A stretch of 64,000 bases of DNA, from the NCBI RefSeq assembly GCF_046115515.1, contig NZ_CP175953.1, one strand, 5' to 3'. The stretch comes from Gracilimonas sp017641085. Lineage in GTDB: Bacteria > Bacteroidota > Rhodothermia > Balneolales > Balneolaceae. A program made the translations under genes and the position numbers. Under the pieces are notes generated by a model. It had not been told where the DNA came from. It searched no databases and saw nothing but the letters and a program-made list of their open reading frames with translations. Below, in pieces: positions 23,087-32,021 of this stretch (positions are counted from its first letter, which is position 1; every line of letters begins with the position of its first letter).

Positions 23087-25056
23087 AGAAACTGACCGCT
23101 TTCCATATCGTTTTGCTGCTCCTTTGGATCCCTGCACTCGGGCAGGTCGCTGATTCAGCGGCGGTTGACTCCACCCAATCTCAACTAACCGCATCTGATT
23201 CTCTTTCCACTTCACCCCGGGATACCACCCTTCAGAAAAAAGAAGAAAAACCGGAACCCGGACAGGTTACCCCGTGGAGAGAACTCGCGCCAACCGGTTC
23301 AACCCGGATTACTAATGACAGTCTTATGAGGTGGCAAGTCTGGCCAAACTGGGGAGATTTTCAGGCATACCGGCGTGATGTGATTTCATTCAGGCAAGGT
23401 ACTAATGGGCGGGTAGATGCCTTTCATATAAATGGATATCAGCCTTTGGAACAGCAGCTGGAAATGGAAGGACTTTCACTGAATAATCCGGTTACCGGGC
23501 TGCCAAATTACAACCTGGTTCCGCATCGCAAAATTGGGTTAGCTTCAGAGTCGTGGGAGGGAAATTATTATTCTGATATCAGGCTGCGGGATTATTACAT
23601 CATTAAGCCCATCAGTTACCTCAATTATGATGAGGCCACCGGGAGCTACCGAAATCTGGAATTTATGGTTGCCCAAAACTTTTCTGAGCGGACCAATGTG
23701 GAGATTTCTTATTGGGACCGAAGAGGCGGAGGTTATTACCCAAACAGTGAAATAAGCGGAAGTCAGGTGGTTGGGAGAGTGTATCATCACCTGAATGACC
23801 GATATTTGATCAGGGGAATGTATTTACGAAATCAGTTGAGTAACGATGAACCGTTTGGCTACAACGTGGGAGACCCGGCTACTTTTCCTTTCGATGAATT
23901 CACCTCGGTTCCAAACAGCACGTCCGGAAAATCTGAGTTTACGAGATGGGATTTAATCGGAGGCATTTATCATCGCAAAGATACATCCTCGGCTGAAGAC
24001 GGTGGGCTTGAAATCTCCATGACCAAAAACAAAAAATCACTGCGATTTACCGGAGATACTTTAAGATGGGATCTCAGAACGATAGGTGGAAGGTTATTCA
24101 AAGAATTTAAATGGAGCGACCTGAGTGTACGGGGTGAAGTCAATGCCCAAAACTATACGGCAGAAGATGATTTTGTGTTATCGGAAAACAGCTGGACGGA
24201 AATAAAAGGAGAAGGCACTATAGGTTATGAGATTTTAGAGGGTTCAGAACTGTATGGAAAAGCCAGAGTCACAAACCGCACTGAAGGATCTTTTGGGCAG
24301 GATTTCACGGTTGGAATAAATTCGCTGATTTCAAGAAAACACCGAGTGAATGTCAGTGCCTCAAGGTACAGCCGTATGCCCACAATGCAAGCATTGTACT
24401 GGCAGTCTAAGAATTATGCAGGGAACCCCGATCTTGAGAATGAAGAAGGTATTTCTGCAGCTGCAAGCTTGGATGTGAGTTTGTTCCCAACACTTACAGT
24501 GGGCGTTTCCGGAAGGGTGAAATCTGCCGAGAATGCCACTTTTTTGAGCCCTGACAGTACATTTTCAAACAGCGGAAGTTTCACCCAGCTGAGTGGAACG
24601 GCGTATGCCCGGTTCGAAAACCACCGGTTTGAAATAGAGAGTTCGGCATCGGCCCAGCAGTTTGATTACGATAATACGGGAAGTAATGTCGCTGCCCTCA
24701 ATCACCGGGATCAGATTATTTGGCTAAGAAACTCAGCTTTCGTAAAAGGCTATATATTTGATCGGGCCGCCTATCTAAAAATTGGTGTAAAAACCTTATT
24801 ATCTCCTACCTTTTACTCGGCTCGTACCTATAACACCGGGTTAAGCTACTGGCAGGGAAACAGTTCCTATCAGCAGCTTCCTCCGTTCTTTCGCTTGGAT
24901 GGGGAACTTTCGGCGCGGGTACGGGGAATAATGGTAGTAATGAGGTGGGAAAATGCGCTTGACGGATTAGGACAGGCGGGCTACTTTGAGGCGGCCGGAT
25001 TTCCGATGCCTCCACGACGGTTAATTGTAGGAATAAGAGCACAATTCAGAAATTAA
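23083..25056 (+). CDS. Outer-membrane beta-barrel protein, TonB-receptor-like
   Basis: 657 residues with signal peptide (about 1-20, ends ALGQ). TTG start overlapping the cinA stop. The N-terminal linker (21-70) is Ser/Thr/Pro-rich. The rest alternates short beta strands typical of a large porin, ending in an aromatic/hydrophobic strand (RRLIVGIRAQFRN). A short plug-like region near 95-135 (HINGYQPLEQQLEMEGLSLN) hints at a reduced TonB-dependent-receptor plug. No TonB box is evident. Substrate unknown. Confidence 0.7.
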   Translation: MKKLTAFHIVLLLLWIPALGQVADSAAVDSTQSQLTASDSLSTSPRDTTLQKKEEKPEPGQVTPWRELAPTGSTRITNDSLMRWQVWPNWGDFQAYRRDVISFRQGTNGRVDAFHINGYQPLEQQLEMEGLSLNNPVTGLPNYNLVPHRKIGLASESWEGNYYSDIRLRDYYIIKPISYLNYDEATGSYRNLEFMVAQNFSERTNVEISYWDRRGGGYYPNSEISGSQVVGRVYHHLNDRYLIRGMYLRNQLSNDEPFGYNVGDPATFPFDEFTSVPNSTSGKSEFTRWDLIGGIYHRKDTSSAEDGGLEISMTKNKKSLRFTGDTLRWDLRTIGGRLFKEFKWSDLSVRGEVNAQNYTAEDDFVLSENSWTEIKGEGTIGYEILEGSELYGKARVTNRTEGSFGQDFTVGINSLISRKHRVNVSASRYSRMPTMQALYWQSKNYAGNPDLENEEGISAAASLDVSLFPTLTVGVSGRVKSAENATFLSPDSTFSNSGSFTQLSGTAYARFENHRFEIESSASAQQFDYDNTGSNVAALNHRDQIIWLRNSAFVKGYIFDRAAYLKIGVKTLLSPTFYSARTYNTGLSYWQGNSSYQQLPPFFRLDGELSARVRGIMVVMRWENALDGLGQAGYFEAAGFPMPPRRLIVGIRAQFRN

Positions 25057-25057
25057 T

Positions 25058-25942
25058 ATGAGTCTAAAATATATAGTAAAGGAAGGATTTACAGGAATCA
25101 AAAGGGCCAAACTCGCGGCTACTACATCCATACTTTCCCTGTTTATCGCGGTGCTTTTATTGGGTGTTCTTACCCGGATTGGTTTCAATATCTACAGTCA
25201 GGCCATGTCTATCAAAGATCTGATTGAAGTGGAAGTCTTTTTGTTTGATGTGGATGAACGCACAACCAATCAGATCCGGCAGGAACTGGAGCAAGAAGAG
25301 CTGGTTCAGGAAGTAACTTATATTTCCAAAGACAGTGCTTCCGCTATTATGCGAAAAGAATTTGGAGCTGGGGTTGAAGAATTAGCGGAGCTGAATTTTT
25401 TACCGGCTTCATTCCGGTTGAGCGTGGATACCGACGCCGGCGCGGATAAAATCGAGACGATGGTTTCTCAGCTCAGAAATTTACGCGGAGTTGATGAAAT
25501 TGAATACAATGCGGCTTTACTGCGGGTGATGGAATCGAACCTGAATACGTTCACCTTTATTGGTGGAGGGATAGCTTTACTAATCCTGCTGGCAGCTTTA
25601 ATCCTGGTATATAATACCATTCGCCTTACCATTTATGCCAAGCGTGATTTAATCCGTGCTATGAAGCTGGTAGGGGCCACCAACAAGTTTATTCGAAGTC
25701 CTTTTATCGTAGAGGGAATCCTCCAGGGATTGATAGCCGGGGGACTGGCCGTGATTTGTGTCTTCTTTATTTTCGAATTTGCCATTCCTTTTTACCTGGC
25801 TGATCTGGGCACGCTCAGCTGGCCTTTTGGAAGATGGTACTTCCTGGTGGGAGCCATGCTGGTTCTGTCTCTGCTGATGGGCTGGTGGGGAAGTCGCTGG
25901 GCCGCCCGTCGCTTTATTCAGGAAACCTATATCTCCGGCTGA
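25058..25942 (+). CDS. ftsX: Cell-division protein FtsX
   Basis: A 294-residue inner-membrane protein of the FtsEX complex that activates peptidoglycan hydrolases at the septum. Family order: short cytoplasmic N-terminus, TM1 (~22-45), periplasmic loop (~50-165; LIEVEVFLFDVDERT, INFLPASFR-like stretch NFLPASFRLSV), then three TM helices with the FtsX fold motif RAMKLVGATNKFIRSPFIVE. ftsE is not adjacent, as in many Bacteroidota. It begins 1 bp after the barrel protein stop. Confidence 0.93.
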   Translation: MSLKYIVKEGFTGIKRAKLAATTSILSLFIAVLLLGVLTRIGFNIYSQAMSIKDLIEVEVFLFDVDERTTNQIRQELEQEELVQEVTYISKDSASAIMRKEFGAGVEELAELNFLPASFRLSVDTDAGADKIETMVSQLRNLRGVDEIEYNAALLRVMESNLNTFTFIGGGIALLILLAALILVYNTIRLTIYAKRDLIRAMKLVGATNKFIRSPFIVEGILQGLIAGGLAVICVFFIFEFAIPFYLADLGTLSWPFGRWYFLVGAMLVLSLLMGWWGSRWAARRFIQETYISG

Positions 25943-25970
25943 TCAGGATTAACTTAGATAACCATTTTTT

Positions 25971-27356
25971 ATGCTTTTTTTGAAACGTACGCCTTTATTT
26001 TTTCTACTGCCTTTGTTGTTGTTAACGGGCTGCAAAAGTACAGAACCAATGGGTGAGGAATTGCGCCCTGTACAGGAAGAGCGTTCCCCATTAGCATTAA
26101 TATTTGATTCCTCAACTATCTTTTCTGATAATTTTACCGGATTTGTTCTACATGATCCAGAGAATGACACAACGCTCTTCCAAAGATATGCCGATAAGTA
26201 TTTTACACCGGCATCCAATACCAAACTTTTCACTTTCTATGCGGCTCTTAAACAATTGCCCGACTCTCTGCCGGCTCTTGAATATATCATTAACGGGGAT
26301 TCGCTCATTTTTTGGGGAACCGGTGACCCTACATTCCTGCACCCGGATTTCAGTGATACAACGGCATATTCTTTTTTAAAAAAAACTCCGTATGAGCTGT
26401 ATTATTCTGATAATCATTACGAAGATGAGCTGTTAGGTCCTGGCTGGGCCTGGGGAGATTATCAATACTACTATTCGACAGAAAAAAGCCCGTTTCCGAT
26501 GTATGGAAACGTAGCCGAGATAGAGATTCAGGAAATCAGCCAGACCAAGATCGCTGAAAATGAAGAAGGCTATATCATTAAGCCGGAGTACTTCAGATCC
26601 AGTATCGAGATGGCCGAACAGCGACCGGGAAAGGAATCTCCGTTCTTGTACCGGGATTTCAACTATAATACCATTGAGTACAGCCCGAAGGCAGACACTA
26701 TTCAATACACCAGCTATCGACCATTCCACTACACGCCGGAGCTTATAACAAGTTTGCTTAGTGATACACTGAACAAGAAGGTAAACTATGTAGATCGGGT
26801 TAGGCCGGAAAATGTGAATCGATTATATGGAAATGAAAAAGACACAGTGCTTACCCGTATGCTGCAGCCCAGTGATAACTTTTTGGCCGAACAGTTACTG
26901 TTGAATATCGCCGCTGAACAGAATCTTCCGATGAATTCCGGAGCTGTAATTGCAAACACATCGGCAGAGTTTTTTAATGATTTCAGTAAAGAGCCGGTTT
27001 GGAGAGACGGTTCCGGGCTATCCCGTTATAATATGTTCACTCCAACAAATATGGTGGAGTTACTAAAGCTTATCGACCGGGAGTTTGAAAAGGACTCATT
27101 GCTGTTTCGCCATCTTCCGGCTGGAGGGGAATCAGGAACCATCAGAAGTTGGTATGCGCACAGGGAAGGAGGGGAGCCGTATGTTTTTGCGAAGACGGGA
27201 ACTCTGAGTAATAATCACTGCCTTAGCGGCTACTTAATTACGAGAACCGGGCGAAAGCTGATCTTCTCATTTATGAACAACCACTATGTTACTTCCTCGG
27301 GTGTGGTGAAAGAAGAGATGGAAAAAGTGCTTTGGTTTATACACCAAAACTATTGA
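25971..27356 (+). CDS. dacB: D-alanyl-D-alanine carboxypeptidase/endopeptidase, PBP4 (S13) lipoprotein
   Basis: 461 residues. Lipoprotein signal with lipobox LLTGC (C21). Penicillin-binding motifs of the S13 family: SxxK as S82-N-T-K85 (ASNTKLF), SxN as SRYN (DGSGLSRYN) and KTG in FAKTGTLSNN. Trims or cleaves peptidoglycan cross-links from the periplasmic side of a membrane. It follows ftsX by 28 bp, which suits a cell-wall operon. Convergent with the Fur-family gene. Confidence 0.92.
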   Translation: MLFLKRTPLFFLLPLLLLTGCKSTEPMGEELRPVQEERSPLALIFDSSTIFSDNFTGFVLHDPENDTTLFQRYADKYFTPASNTKLFTFYAALKQLPDSLPALEYIINGDSLIFWGTGDPTFLHPDFSDTTAYSFLKKTPYELYYSDNHYEDELLGPGWAWGDYQYYYSTEKSPFPMYGNVAEIEIQEISQTKIAENEEGYIIKPEYFRSSIEMAEQRPGKESPFLYRDFNYNTIEYSPKADTIQYTSYRPFHYTPELITSLLSDTLNKKVNYVDRVRPENVNRLYGNEKDTVLTRMLQPSDNFLAEQLLLNIAAEQNLPMNSGAVIANTSAEFFNDFSKEPVWRDGSGLSRYNMFTPTNMVELLKLIDREFEKDSLLFRHLPAGGESGTIRSWYAHREGGEPYVFAKTGTLSNNHCLSGYLITRTGRKLIFSFMNNHYVTSSGVVKEEMEKVLWFIHQNY

Positions 27357-27369
27357 ATTGATCAGTAAA

Positions 27370-27876
27370 TCAGGATTCTTTCAGGTCGGCTAACTTGCTT
27401 CCTTTTTCCTGTCTTTTTTTGCAAGCTTCTTTATCGCTGCAGGTACCAAAGAAGTGGAGGGAATGTCCGTCAATATCCATATCGTGAATTTCTGAGAGCA
27501 TACGCTGTATTTCTCCAATACGGGGATCGCAGAATTCAAGCACATGTCCACAGTCGCGGCAAATGATATGATCGTGCTGTTGATAGGCATAGGCGCGCTC
27601 ATAATAGTACTGGCTCTTCCCGAATTGCTGGCGCTGAACCAGGCCGCATTCCACTAAAAGATCGAGAGTGTTATACACCGTTGCACGCGACACACGGGTG
27701 CCGGCTTCCTTCATTCTGAAAAAGATATCATCGGCATCAAAGTGACCGTCGGCGGTGTAAATTTCTTCCAGAACCATGAAACGCTCCGGTGTCTGCCGTT
27801 GATTTCTTTCTTTAAGGTAGGAGCGAAAAATCTCCTTTACTAAATTTACAGTATCTTCGTGTGCTGGATGTGCCAT
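27370..27876 (-). CDS. Fur-family transcriptional regulator
   Basis: 168 residues. The N-terminal winged helix includes RNQRQTPERFMVLEEIYTAD and GTRVSRATVYNTLDLLVECG. The dimerisation domain has the structural-zinc cysteines (ICRDCGH, and C-x5-C in GTCSDKEAC) and metal-site HDH-type residues (QQHDHIICRDC). Fur, PerR and Zur cannot be told apart by eye. Divergent from the acyl-CoA ligase gene. Confidence 0.9.
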   Translation of the reverse strand: MAHPAHEDTVNLVKEIFRSYLKERNQRQTPERFMVLEEIYTADGHFDADDIFFRMKEAGTRVSRATVYNTLDLLVECGLVQRQQFGKSQYYYERAYAYQQHDHIICRDCGHVLEFCDPRIGEIQRMLSEIHDMDIDGHSLHFFGTCSDKEACKKRQEKGSKLADLKES

Positions 27877-27919
27877 AACTTCAATTAATTTACGCTGTAA
27901 TATACGATATGTAAACTTG

Positions 27920-27950
27920 CTTTTGAAACCCGTGCTTTTGATTTCAAGAG
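27920..27950. promoter_or_regulatory. Inverted repeat in the fur-like/fadD divergent region
   Basis: CTTTTGAAA (27920-27928) and TTTCAAGAG (27942-27950) pair at 8 of 9 positions with a 13-bp spacer. It may be an operator for either divergent gene; it does not match a canonical Fur box. Confidence 0.3.
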
Positions 27951-27995
27951 TATTATATTTCGGGCGCAGTTATCTATGGAATAAATTTAATCAAT

Positions 27996-29873
27996 ATGCC
28001 TACAATAGTCCCTTTTGAAACACTGACTGAATTATTCTTGAATCTATCCCGCAAATACGACGGAGCTGAGAAAGCTCAGTTTTATTTCAAGCCCAACCCG
28101 GATTCTGAATACCAACCTATTTACTGGGAACAGGTTACTGATGATGTCTATTCAATAGCCGCTTACCTGATTGAGCAGGGTGTTGAGAAAGGAGACCGTG
28201 TTGGGATTTTAAGCGAGAACCGCTACGAATGGGCCGCTATCGATCTTGCCATTCAGCTGGTGGGTGGCATAAATGTTTCGTTATATACAACGCTTCCGCC
28301 GGCGCAGTGCGAGTACATTTTGCAGGATTCCGGAGCAAAAATATTCTTTGTATCAACCGGACTTCAGCTCAAAAAGGCGGTCGAAATTTTCGATAACTGC
28401 GACGATCTGAAAGAAGTAATTGCCTTCGATGTTCCAAAACTCGAGCATTTGATGGAAGAAAGTTATGTGAAGATGTTCGACGATATGCTGATTGAAGGCG
28501 GTAAGCATCTTGAAGAACACAGGGACACCATCAAGAAGAGAACGATGGAAGTAGAGCCGGAAGATGTAGCTACTTTAATTTATACGTCCGGCACCACGGG
28601 TAAGCCAAAGGGTGCTATGCTTACCCATCATAATATTGTTAGTAATGTAAAGGCAGCTACTCAGCACATTTACTGGGATGATAATGACAGACTGCTTTCC
28701 TTTTTACCACTGTGCCATTCATTTGAACGCACGGCCGGCTATTATGCCATGATTTCCTCCGGTGTTGAGGTTTACTATGCGGAAAGTGTGGATACCGTTT
28801 CCAAAAACATGCCCGAGGCCAAGCCCACTATTATGATTAGTGTGCCCCGCCTTTTTGAGAAGATGTACAACCTTATTGTGAAAAGTGTGGAAGAGGGCAG
28901 TGATACCAAAAAGAAAATATTTAACTGGGCTGTTGAAACCGGTCGCAAGTATTCTGAAGGAAAGCGCGGGCTGGTTACCCTTCAAAAGAAAATAGCTGAC
29001 AAACTGGTTTTTGATAAGCTGAAAGAACGTACGGGAGGGCATGTTCGCCTGTTTGTTTCAGGTGGTGCTGCACTACCTCCTGAGATTGATACGTTTTTCC
29101 AGTGTGCGGGGATGAATATCCTTCAGGGATATGGATTAACAGAAACATCACCCGTAATGGCTGCCAATAAGCCCGGTCAGGAGAAGGTAGGTGCAGTTGG
29201 AACCATTATACCGGGCGTCACCGTGGGAATCCAAAGTCTTCAGGATGGTAAATTGCTGGCCCAGATTAGCGGAGAAGATTATCCAACCAATACCAGTTCT
29301 GAGGCCGGTGAAATTCTCTGTAAAGGCCCGAACGTGATGAAAGGGTACTGGAACAATGAGGAAGCCACCAAGGAGATGATAGACGATGATGGGTGGCTTC
29401 ATACCGGAGATGTCGGCAAGTTTGATGAAGGATTCCTGAAAATAACCGATCGCATCAAGCACATGATTGTAAATGCGGGTGGTAAGAACATCTATCCGGG
29501 ACCTATTGAGGATCTTTTCAAAACCAGTAAGTGGATTGATCAGATTGTAGTTGTGGGAGAAGCACAGAATTTCATGGCCGCTATTATAGTACCTGACTTT
29601 GAAGTGGTCGGGAAGTTTGCTAAAGAGCAGGGACTCAAGTTCTCAAACAACGAAGAGCTTATTGAGCTGGACGAAGTGAAGGATATCTACAAGAAAGAGA
29701 TTCGCTCGTTTTCCAAGGAACTGGCCTCCCATGAAAAAATCCGCGACTTCCGCCTGGTACCCAACGAATTCACCGTAGAAACAGGGGAAATTACTCCAAC
29801 CCTGAAAGTAAAACGACGGGTGATTTCTGATAAGTACGGTCATCTGATTGAGGATATTTTTAAGGATGACTAA
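27996..29873 (+). CDS. Long-chain acyl-CoA synthetase
   Basis: A 625-residue AMP-forming ligase that activates fatty acids with CoA. ATP-binding motif LIYTSGTTGKPKGAM (about residue 193 on), A5 region QGYGLTETSPVMAANK, and A7-A8 WLHTGDVGKFDEGFLKITDR followed by VNAGGKNIYPGPIE. Closest to the FadD15/FAA-type long-chain group. Ends at a bidirectional terminator. Confidence 0.92.
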   Translation: MPTIVPFETLTELFLNLSRKYDGAEKAQFYFKPNPDSEYQPIYWEQVTDDVYSIAAYLIEQGVEKGDRVGILSENRYEWAAIDLAIQLVGGINVSLYTTLPPAQCEYILQDSGAKIFFVSTGLQLKKAVEIFDNCDDLKEVIAFDVPKLEHLMEESYVKMFDDMLIEGGKHLEEHRDTIKKRTMEVEPEDVATLIYTSGTTGKPKGAMLTHHNIVSNVKAATQHIYWDDNDRLLSFLPLCHSFERTAGYYAMISSGVEVYYAESVDTVSKNMPEAKPTIMISVPRLFEKMYNLIVKSVEEGSDTKKKIFNWAVETGRKYSEGKRGLVTLQKKIADKLVFDKLKERTGGHVRLFVSGGAALPPEIDTFFQCAGMNILQGYGLTETSPVMAANKPGQEKVGAVGTIIPGVTVGIQSLQDGKLLAQISGEDYPTNTSSEAGEILCKGPNVMKGYWNNEEATKEMIDDDGWLHTGDVGKFDEGFLKITDRIKHMIVNAGGKNIYPGPIEDLFKTSKWIDQIVVVGEAQNFMAAIIVPDFEVVGKFAKEQGLKFSNNEELIELDEVKDIYKKEIRSFSKELASHEKIRDFRLVPNEFTVETGEITPTLKVKRRVISDKYGHLIEDIFKDD

Positions 29874-29900
29874 ACCAGGTAACCCTAATCCATTGCAATA

Positions 29901-29926
29901 AAAAAGGCCTCATTTGAGGCCTTTTT
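29901..29926. terminator. Bidirectional rho-independent terminator
   Basis: AAAAAGGCCTC, ATTT, GAGGCCTTTTT: a perfect 11-bp stem with A-run and T-run, able to end transcripts in both directions. It lies between the convergent acyl-CoA ligase and C-terminal processing protease genes. Confidence 0.92.
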
Positions 29927-29953
29927 ATTTTAAATAAATTTCAGAATGAACTG

Positions 29954-31858
29954 TTAATTCTGGTTTTGCAGGTTACCAATGTTGGCTTCTGCTTTCCCGC
30001 TGGCAAGGGCTTCCAGCCGGGCAACCGCATCCCAAAGAGTCATAGATTCCTTCAGGGTTTTATCAAAAATATCGTTGGCAATAGGGTAGAAGTACTGCAT
30101 GCCCCAAATCTGACGAGCCAGTTCAGCTTTCATCCTGCCCTCAACCAGGTAAGAGATTTCTTCAAAGTGACCGTTAGGCACAAACAGAGAATCATTCTGG
30201 AATTTTGGAGAGCTTACAGTATCTGTAATTACCATGCCTCGTTCCATGAGCAATGACTTAACCCCGTCAACATGCTTCTGTTCCCATTTAAAGGTATTTC
30301 GGAATCCTTCAAAATTATTTTCCCACTCGTTGCGGAATGCATCTCCCTGCTCATCAAGGAAAGAGCGTACATAATCAAAGGAAGCCCGCTCACGGATAGA
30401 AAAGTTGAATACATAGGCAGAGGTGGTAGTATCTGAAGGGACAATATAATCGGGTACAATACCACCGCCGCCATAAACGGTTCGTCCGGCATCAGTAGAA
30501 TATTTCAATGAATCCGGTACGTGATCAATAAATTCGGAGGCATCATTCATTGCATTATCGCGACGGTAGATTTCATATGCGTATTGCTCACCACCTTCTA
30601 CAAATGGTTTTTGAATTAGACGCCCGGAAGGAGTGTAATATCTTGAAATGGTAACCCGGACGCTGCTTTTGTCAACCAGTTCATATTGCTGCTGAACCAG
30701 GCCTTTCCCAAATGTTCTTTTCCCGACAATAAGTCCGCGATCATGATCCTGTATGGCTCCACTAACAATTTCACTGGCAGATGCAGCACCTTCGTCCACT
30801 AAAATGATAACGGGCTCTTCTTTGAGCTCCCCATCTTTACGGGAGAAGTATTCGCCATTAAAGCGGCTGTTCTTGCTCTTGGTTGAAACCAGCTCGGTTC
30901 CTCTCGGAAAAAATTCTTCCGCAATGGCAATAGCCTGACTCAGGTACCCGCCCGGATTTCCACGCAGGTCGAGAACAATTCTTTCCATGCCTTCTTTCTC
31001 AAGCTCTTCAACGGCCTGCATAAATTCATCGTGAGTGGTGGCCGCAAACCGGTTAATCTTGATATATCCGGTTTTATCATCCAGCATATAGGAGGTATCC
31101 ACAGTATAAAGCGGGATATCATCCCGGGTAATAACAAAATTGATGGGCTGTTTTACATTCGGTCGCTTAACGGTAACCTTCACTTTTGAGCCTTTCTCAC
31201 CGCGAAGACGGTTTACAACCATCTCATTCGTGAAACCGATAGCAGAGGAATCTTCGATAGCGATGATACGGTCTCCGGAGCGGATGCCAAGTTGATCACT
31301 GGGACCTCCCGAAATAGCAGTAACAACGGTTATGGTGTCCTTAATAACCTGGAACTGAACGCCAATCCCCTGAAACTTACCGGCAAATTCAGCTTGAATC
31401 TGCTCATTGTCTTCCGGTTCGATATACATCGAGTGGGGGTCAAGAGTGGAAAACATGCCTTTAATGGCTTCTTCAGTGAGCCGGGTCATGTTCTCTTCAG
31501 GGCTGTTATTGGAGATGTACAAATAAGCCTTCTCAAAATTCGAAAAAGAATCCCTGATGCTATTTATCTGAACTCCCTGGAAAGTGGTATCAATCGGGGT
31601 GCCGTCAACCAGTAGGGTAGAATCCTTGATAGCCTTAACCATCCGCTTGATACTGGTTTTGTACATGTTATTTAAGTCCGGCTCCCGAAAATAATTAGCT
31701 ACAATACTACGCTGTGCCTGATGATATTTGGTTAAATTCTTGGTGTCATCCGTTTCGGTCTGAAGTACAGGATCGACACCTGTGAAGCGGAGAGCCGCAA
31801 GAATAAATAGTATGAGAAGGTTGGGGTACAGTATTTTTTTCAAGTGCATAAATATCAT
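29954..31858 (-). CDS. C-terminal processing peptidase (S41, CtpA/Prc type)
   Basis: 634 residues. An N-terminal signal/anchor helix (about 5-25) exports it; MHLKK three codons in is an equally good start. The PDZ domain (~170-250) is followed by the S41 protease domain, with catalytic Ser in EGAASASEIV (about residue 360) and Lys in VGKRTFGKGLVQQ (about 385). A long C-terminal extension (about 180 residues), as in tail-specific protease, contains helices. Degrades or trims periplasmic proteins. Confidence 0.92.
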   Translation of the reverse strand: MIFMHLKKILYPNLLILFILAALRFTGVDPVLQTETDDTKNLTKYHQAQRSIVANYFREPDLNNMYKTSIKRMVKAIKDSTLLVDGTPIDTTFQGVQINSIRDSFSNFEKAYLYISNNSPEENMTRLTEEAIKGMFSTLDPHSMYIEPEDNEQIQAEFAGKFQGIGVQFQVIKDTITVVTAISGGPSDQLGIRSGDRIIAIEDSSAIGFTNEMVVNRLRGEKGSKVKVTVKRPNVKQPINFVITRDDIPLYTVDTSYMLDDKTGYIKINRFAATTHDEFMQAVEELEKEGMERIVLDLRGNPGGYLSQAIAIAEEFFPRGTELVSTKSKNSRFNGEYFSRKDGELKEEPVIILVDEGAASASEIVSGAIQDHDRGLIVGKRTFGKGLVQQQYELVDKSSVRVTISRYYTPSGRLIQKPFVEGGEQYAYEIYRRDNAMNDASEFIDHVPDSLKYSTDAGRTVYGGGGIVPDYIVPSDTTTSAYVFNFSIRERASFDYVRSFLDEQGDAFRNEWENNFEGFRNTFKWEQKHVDGVKSLLMERGMVITDTVSSPKFQNDSLFVPNGHFEEISYLVEGRMKAELARQIWGMQYFYPIANDIFDKTLKESMTLWDAVARLEALASGKAEANIGNLQNQN

Positions 31859-31917
31859 CTTACATCAGTGTATGGTAGTAAAAACCTAAAAAGTGGCAAA
31901 TAATTTCATTCCAAACG

Positions 31918-31947
31918 ATTGTACTAAATAATGTAGTATAGTACAAT
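31918..31947. promoter_or_regulatory. Palindrome upstream of the S41 peptidase
   Basis: ATTGTACTA (31918-31926) and TAGTACAAT (31939-31947) are perfect 9-bp arms with a 12-bp spacer, 60-90 bp upstream of the protease start. Candidate operator; adjacent to the hslU terminator hairpin. Confidence 0.35.
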
Positions 31948-31952
31948 TACAA

Positions 31953-31982
31953 AGAAGGCGTTAAAACAAGTTAACGCCTTCT
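31953..31982 (-). terminator. Hairpin after hslU
   Basis: AGAAGGCGTTAA and TTAACGCCTTCT are perfect 12-bp arms with a 6-nt loop, 40 bp after the hslU stop. The T-run on the minus strand is weak (TTTG), so it may be a terminator or a stabilising 3' hairpin. Confidence 0.65.
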
Positions 31983-32021
31983 CTGATTTTAATACGAAAT
32001 GAAAGACGACAATGGATTTCC